From Candidatus Rifleibacteriota bacterium (GTDB taxonomy: Bacteria; Muiribacteriota; Ozemobacteria; Ozemobacterales; Ozemobacteraceae), in NCBI GenBank assembly GCA_015233565.1, contig JADFXM010000022.1:50340-114339 (forward strand): DNA of 64,000 bases, in the 5' to 3' direction. Shown here in pieces: positions 59,111 to 64,000 of this stretch (position 1 is its first letter; each line of letters begins with the position of its first letter). The notes beneath the pieces were generated by a model. That model was not told the DNA's origin and made no database searches. It worked only from the letters and a program-made list of their open reading frames with translations. A program made the translations under genes and the position numbers.

Positions 59111-62100
59111 ATGGTAAATCGACTGGATATCCTTCTCGAGAAGAGTCAAACCTATTTTGAGCTTGAAAAATACGAGAAGTCTCTACAAACTTTGAACGAA
59201 GTTCTGGATGGCGACCCAAAGAATGTCATAGCCCTCAAATTAAAGGCAAGATGTCTTAAAGCTTTGGAAAGATATGATGAAGCAATCCAAGCTTTCGAGT
59301 CTATACTTTCAGTCGATTCTTCCGAAATTGAAAATTTTAAAATCCTTGGAGAATTACTGCTTTCCTCGGGAGATCGGGACAGAGCACTCGAAATTTTTTC
59401 ACAAGCAACGTTGAAATCTCCATATGACCCTGATCTTCTATTCACTCTCGGAAAACTTCAACTTGAAAAAATGTCGTATGAAGCTGCCGAAGATTCTTTT
59501 AGAAGAGTAATTTCAATAAAATCGGATTTCACGCCAGCAGTTATCGAACTTGCACGCATTGCCATCAATAACGACAATGTCGATTCAGCAATCGATTTAT
59601 ATACTCGTGCGCTTTCAACAGACCCGGATAACGCACAACTTCATTTTGAGCTTGGCGAAGCTTACAACGTGCGGGGCCAGTATAACGATGCTTTGATGGA
59701 ATACAAAAAAGCCGAAAATCTCGACCCCAACAACGCGGTGGTTCATTTCCGAATTGGAAATGATCTTGAAAACAAAGGAAAAATCCAGGAAGCCCTTGAA
59801 AGATATCTATCGGTCAAGGAACTGGATAAAGAAAACCTTGAAGCTTATTACCGGTGTGGAAAGCTTTATCAAAAGCTGAATCAGCCTGATAAGGCAATTT
59901 CCGAGTTCAAGACAATTCTTGAACTCAAGCCGGATTGGCTGGAAATCAGATATGAGCTGGTAAATCTTTACGCTGAAATACGCGACTTCGATGCTCAAAT
60001 CAATGAAATTGAAAAAATAGCCGAAATGGATGGAGCATCCAGCGATTTGCTTATTCAGCTTGCCAACGCCCATGAATCTTCCGGTGACTTCGAAAAATCG
60101 GCAGAGCTCTGGTATAAAGCTTATCAAAATGAACCTGACAATATTGCAATCTGTGACAAAATCTACGAATTAGTGCTTCGGGGAGTAAACCCGGAAGCAT
60201 ATCTTGATGCCCTTGAAGCCTTGTCTCTCCAGCGAGTTGATGAGCCCAATCTTCTTCTGATTCTCGCACGCGCTTATAAAGACCGGGGAATGATGGATGA
60301 AGCAAATGCCTATTACGGGCGCATTCTCGAACTTGACCCGTCACGTAGCGACATAAAGGGCGAGCTCAGAGTAATTTTCCGTAGTCGCGGAATGCTTACT
60401 GAAGAAATTGAATCGATCAATCAACTTCTGGAAAATGACCCTGAAAACCCTGAACTTTTGTGCGACCTAGCCGATTTGTTATTTAAATCCGGAAGAATCA
60501 CAGATGCCGTGCCCATTCTACGCAATCTGATGAGATTGAATCCATCTCTGGAAGTCTCCCTCAAATTGGGCAAAATTTATTCCGACCTTGGACAGATCGA
60601 CGAAGCCATTACTTCTTACCGAAAAACCCTGGAAATTGACCCTTCTCAGCTTGAGATATGGCAGACTCTTATTCAACTTTATTCCGAAAAGGGACAGATC
60701 GATAAAATAATTGAATGTTATCAGGAGCTGATCAAATTCAATCCTGACGATATGAGATCACATATCGCACTGGGAGATCTTTACAAAAAACTGGGAAAAA
60801 CCTCCGAACAGCTTAAGTCTCTCAGAAGCGCGCTGGATCATGGAGCCACTGACCCCAGAATATATCTGGAACTGGGAGACATGCTTCAACATACCGGAGA
60901 AACTGAAGAAGCGCTTCAGTTCTTCCAAAAAGCAAAAATTGAAGCCCCCGACAACCCGGATATTGGGAAACGCCTGGTTGAAATTTATCTTTCCGGCAAG
61001 AACCCACAAGCTGCCATTGGTGAACTTGAGGAACTTAGAAGCAAAGATCCGGAAAAAATTGATTATTACCTTTCCATTGCAAAAATCTATCAGGGACAAA
61101 ACATGTCTGATGAAGCAATGGAAATCCTTAGCCAAGCAAAAACCATCGCTCCGCAAAATATTGAAGTTGCACTCGAAATCGGAAAATTATTTATTAATCG
61201 TGAAGCATACAACGATGCGGTTGAGCATCTGAAGGAAGTCAGGTCAATTCACCCCGAAGAGACGCGTTTGGCCTCATTGATCTCCGAAGCTTTCGCCAAG
61301 GCTGGCGAACACGAAATGGCGATTTTAGAATTAAAGCAAATTCTTTCAAGCGAACCCCGGAATTTGCAAGCCAAAATCCAACTTGGAAGAGTCTACTGCA
61401 TCGCCAACATGTATGATCAAGCCACCATGACATTTAAAGAAGTGATTCAGGAAGCTCCACAAAACCCGCTTGGCCATGTTGAACTTGGCAAAATTTACAT
61501 TACAATGGGGCGCTCGTTCAACGATGAAAACATGTTTGACAACGGAGTAACAGAGCTGGAAGAAGGATTAAAAATTGACGCGGATTGCATGGATGCCCAT
61601 TATGAAATGGGATTAATACAAAGAGATCGAAAAGATATTGAAAAAGCCATTATTGAATTCGAAAAAGTTCTAAAACTTGATCCATTGCATATCAAAGCAA
61701 AAGAAGAATTTGAGCAATTGAACAAACTTAGGTTGCTGAATCGTTCAGAGGAAAGTCTCAATGAAGCAAGGCTTTTCAAAGAAAGAGGAATGGTGAAAAA
61801 CGCCATTCTTGAATACCAGAACGTTTTAAAATTCAACGCTGAAAATCCTGCCGCATGGTATGAACTTGCCTTGATTTACCAAGAGCAAAAGAATTTTGAC
61901 CAGGCACTTGAAGCTTTCAATAAAGCCAAGGAAATAAATCCCGAATTCCTTGAGGTCTATTCAGCCTTGGCAAACCTTTACCTTGAGCAAGATCAGCCCG
62001 ATGAAGCCTCAATGGAATTGCAAGACCTCATTGGAATTGATCCCAACAATGTCGCCGGCCTGATACTGCTTGGAGAAATTTTCCAGAAAAAAGGATGGAT

Positions 62101-63718
62101 GGACGAGGCAATCGAAAGATTTGAAGCTGCACATGCAGTTGAATCCACTCAGTTAACTCCAATACTTCAACTGGGAGTAATTTCTCGCGACAAGGGTGAT
62201 ATCGATAATGCAAAAAAATGGTTTACAAAAGTGATTGAGCTTGACGCTGGCAATTATGATGCAACTGATTTTTTTGCCAATATCACAGCAACCCAAAAAA
62301 CTCAAGGCATTTCCGAAGCGATGCAAAAGGCTCTTGAAGCTGAAAAGGCCGGAGATATCGATACCGCCATTATGCACTACGATAGTGTTATCGATCTGGA
62401 AACTCATAACCTCGATGCAAGATATCATCTTGGAAGACTTTACGAAACGAAACATATGTATGATGAAGCCACTTTTGAATATGAACAGGCCGAAAGCCTT
62501 GACAAAGAAAGAAAATACAAAGATGTGGCCGTTCGCCTTGGCGATTTATACGTCAGAAAAGGGAAGATTGTTGAAGCAGTAGACATGCTTATAAAAGCAA
62601 AAGAAAACTATCCATCAAATACACAGGTTAGAATCCAACTGATTACTCAATTGAAATTTAAAGCAATGAACAACTTTTCCAGTGCCGATGAGCTTGCAGA
62701 AATTGGCACCAATATACGAGAATCCTGCAATAAAAATGGGACCCCCCAAGACTGGATTGAACTCGGGCTATTCGTTTCCAAAGGTCTTGACGCCACAATA
62801 TCAGAAGAGGATTCCATCTCGCAAGCAATCGAGTATTTTGAGAAAGTCATTTCAATTGATCAAAACAATGTTTTCGCATTGACCGAAATCGCCAAAGTTT
62901 ACTTCCGGAAAAACATGTTCGACGAAGTTGAAAGCACTTATAAGCGAATTCTGGAGCTCGACCCGGAGAACATGTATGTCCACAGGAAGCTTTCCGAATT
63001 GTATACTCAGCAGAAACGATATCCTGAAGCTCAATCCGAACTTAGACAGCTCACCGAACTTGATCCAAGCAATGGCGATCACATGATCAGAATAATCGAC
63101 TTGTACAAGGAAATGCATGCCAAAGATGAGGCTCGCGGAAAACAGTTTTTCCAGATTTTGAATGATCTGAAGGCAAAAGTAGAGTCCGATCAAAGAAACT
63201 CCATGCTTTGCTTCATGCTCGGTTATGCCTATATTACCCTCTCTGCCGGATTTACTCCCTCTGAAGAAGAGCAACAATGGGCAATTTATTATTTCAAACA
63301 AGCCAACTCCTTCGATCCAAATAATCTCTGGCCCTATTGGGGATTAAAAATTGTTTACAATAAGCAATCTATTTCCGGCAAACACATGTATGACGAAGCA
63401 ATTGCAATCTGCAAGAAAGCCCTCAAAGCCGATGAGAACAACTCGCGGGCTCACTACGAGCTTGGGGAAGCTTACAGCGAAAATTACGATGTTAATATGA
63501 AAAACGAGGCCATGGCAGAATACAAGAAAGCAATTCAGATCGACCCCGGATTCCTCGAAGCCCATTTCAGACTTGCAAGTATTCTACGCGTGAAAAATAT
63601 GTTCGACAAAGCAATCGAGGAATACAACAAAGTCATGGAACTCGACCCGACTTCTCCGTTAGCCAAAGACGCCAAACGATCTTTGATTCATATCGAAAGG
63701 TCGCGTGGCGAGGGGTAA
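59111..63718 (+). CDS. Giant TPR protein, paralogue of the previous one
   Basis: A 1535-residue protein, nearly all tetratricopeptide repeats from residue 10 onward (for example YNDALMEYKKAENLDPNNAVVHFRIG, AIEEYNKVMELDPTSPLAKDAKRS at the end). It lacks the Cys-rich N-terminus of its neighbour. The segment about 1350-1420 (FILMLGYAYI-like, WAIYYFKQANSFDPNNLWPYWGLK) resembles a segment of the first protein (YQMAVNLNPNFMHAYWGLKDSYL), so the two come from an old duplication. AGGAG lies upstream, and 57 bp separate the genes. Likely role: scaffold for a large complex. No catalytic motif seen. Confidence 0.83.
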   Translation: MVNRLDILLEKSQTYFELEKYEKSLQTLNEVLDGDPKNVIALKLKARCLKALERYDEAIQAFESILSVDSSEIENFKILGELLLSSGDRDRALEIFSQATLKSPYDPDLLFTLGKLQLEKMSYEAAEDSFRRVISIKSDFTPAVIELARIAINNDNVDSAIDLYTRALSTDPDNAQLHFELGEAYNVRGQYNDALMEYKKAENLDPNNAVVHFRIGNDLENKGKIQEALERYLSVKELDKENLEAYYRCGKLYQKLNQPDKAISEFKTILELKPDWLEIRYELVNLYAEIRDFDAQINEIEKIAEMDGASSDLLIQLANAHESSGDFEKSAELWYKAYQNEPDNIAICDKIYELVLRGVNPEAYLDALEALSLQRVDEPNLLLILARAYKDRGMMDEANAYYGRILELDPSRSDIKGELRVIFRSRGMLTEEIESINQLLENDPENPELLCDLADLLFKSGRITDAVPILRNLMRLNPSLEVSLKLGKIYSDLGQIDEAITSYRKTLEIDPSQLEIWQTLIQLYSEKGQIDKIIECYQELIKFNPDDMRSHIALGDLYKKLGKTSEQLKSLRSALDHGATDPRIYLELGDMLQHTGETEEALQFFQKAKIEAPDNPDIGKRLVEIYLSGKNPQAAIGELEELRSKDPEKIDYYLSIAKIYQGQNMSDEAMEILSQAKTIAPQNIEVALEIGKLFINREAYNDAVEHLKEVRSIHPEETRLASLISEAFAKAGEHEMAILELKQILSSEPRNLQAKIQLGRVYCIANMYDQATMTFKEVIQEAPQNPLGHVELGKIYITMGRSFNDENMFDNGVTELEEGLKIDADCMDAHYEMGLIQRDRKDIEKAIIEFEKVLKLDPLHIKAKEEFEQLNKLRLLNRSEESLNEARLFKERGMVKNAILEYQNVLKFNAENPAAWYELALIYQEQKNFDQALEAFNKAKEINPEFLEVYSALANLYLEQDQPDEASMELQDLIGIDPNNVAGLILLGEIFQKKGWMDEAIERFEAAHAVESTQLTPILQLGVISRDKGDIDNAKKWFTKVIELDAGNYDATDFFANITATQKTQGISEAMQKALEAEKAGDIDTAIMHYDSVIDLETHNLDARYHLGRLYETKHMYDEATFEYEQAESLDKERKYKDVAVRLGDLYVRKGKIVEAVDMLIKAKENYPSNTQVRIQLITQLKFKAMNNFSSADELAEIGTNIRESCNKNGTPQDWIELGLFVSKGLDATISEEDSISQAIEYFEKVISIDQNNVFALTEIAKVYFRKNMFDEVESTYKRILELDPENMYVHRKLSELYTQQKRYPEAQSELRQLTELDPSNGDHMIRIIDLYKEMHAKDEARGKQFFQILNDLKAKVESDQRNSMLCFMLGYAYITLSAGFTPSEEEQQWAIYYFKQANSFDPNNLWPYWGLKIVYNKQSISGKHMYDEAIAICKKALKADENNSRAHYELGEAYSENYDVNMKNEAMAEYKKAIQIDPGFLEAHFRLASILRVKNMFDKAIEEYNKVMELDPTSPLAKDAKRSLIHIERSRGEG

Positions 63719-64000
63719 TCAACAGAATACTCCTACTGATCTCCGGAAAATATTTGACACTTGAGCTTCTTGCGATATTGCATGAGTTTACCCATTGGCA
63801 GAAAAAGGAATTCAATGTTGTCCCACATTGGGAAACTTTTCTTCAAACAGAATCTGCTAATTTTGCAAGAATCTGTCGATTTTCGCGTAGCGATCCCAAA
63901 ATTTTCTCACGTTATTTTACCAGGATGTTGAAATTGTTATAACATTTAGTGATCTTTGAAAATGAAACAAAAAAAGCCCGCTTTCGCGAGCCTGATGGCG
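63719..64000. other. Downstream region, cut by the window end
   Basis: No supported gene. Near 63970 an A-run and GCCCGC...GCGAGC could be the left arm of a terminator or repeat that continues past the window. Confidence 0.35.

Noticed and set aside
63754..63942. Frame of 62 codons downstream of the second TPR gene
   Set aside because: No ribosome site, non-ATG start and no recognisable motif.
1..64000. CRISPR array, rRNA or tRNA genes
   Set aside because: No regularly spaced direct repeats of 25-40 bp with unique spacers, no conserved rRNA segments and no cloverleaf with the GTTCRANYC box were seen by eye. The only tandem arrays are coding repeats.

Overview
This is a bacterial chromosomal window, AT-rich by eye, from a diderm-like organism that makes many exported proteins and uses ATG starts plus several clear TTG/GTG starts. 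No rRNA, tRNA or CRISPR array is visible. Giant TPR proteins, prepilin-like proteins, HEAT-repeat signalling proteins and complex sensor kinases suggest a poorly characterised deep lineage (a Riflebacteria-like candidate phylum would fit), but no marker here fixes the taxonomy.

Layout. 0.5-4.4 kb: an exported papain-like protein and an exported oligoendopeptidase F, both on the minus strand. 5.0-21.4 kb: the most unusual part, two diverged copies of one cassette. Each copy has (i) a small secreted protein made of a roughly 50-residue repeat I do not recognise, (ii) a secreted protein with one EF-hand loop plus two copies of the same repeat, (iii) a large PilX/GspK-like pseudopilin of about 687 residues, (iv) a GspI/PilV-like pseudopilin, (v) a GspJ/PilW-like pseudopilin, (vi) an ECF sigma factor, and (vii) a membrane anti-sigma factor with an H-x3-C-x2-C zinc motif and a FecR domain. 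Cassette I lies mostly on the minus strand with its sigma gene divergent. Cassette II lies on the plus strand, and its K-I-J-sigma-FecR genes are translationally coupled. A shared TGTCACA element precedes the repeat-protein gene of each cassette by 80-82 bp. My reading is an envelope-sensing module that controls its own set of pseudopilus-tip proteins and Ca-binding secreted partners.

21.7-34.6 kb: an unknown helical membrane-anchored protein, a ParA-like ATPase with a long disordered N-terminus and an internal canonical start, a ParB-like protein with a Rho-N/SAP-like C-terminus, a large secreted coiled-coil/TPR protein, an anchored PhnD-type binding protein, a DMT transporter and EttA. 35.5-46.4 kb: two-component proteins (NarL-type pair; hybrid kinase plus HisKA_2 kinase) and a HEAT-repeat/adenylate cyclase fusion. 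46.6-50.9 kb: FmdB, TrmL, a zinc-ribbon secreted protein, a HicB-like remnant, a Pro/Lys-rich exported protein and EF-P with an atypical loop tip. 51.4-63.7 kb: FtsK followed by two giant TPR proteins, the first overlapping ftsK by four bases.

The intergenic DNA is rich in small non-coding mobile elements. At least five MITE-like families can be delimited by terminal inverted repeats. Family A has six copies with 5-bp target duplications, three of them nested inside other repeats. No transposase is present in the window, so these elements must be moved in trans or be relics.
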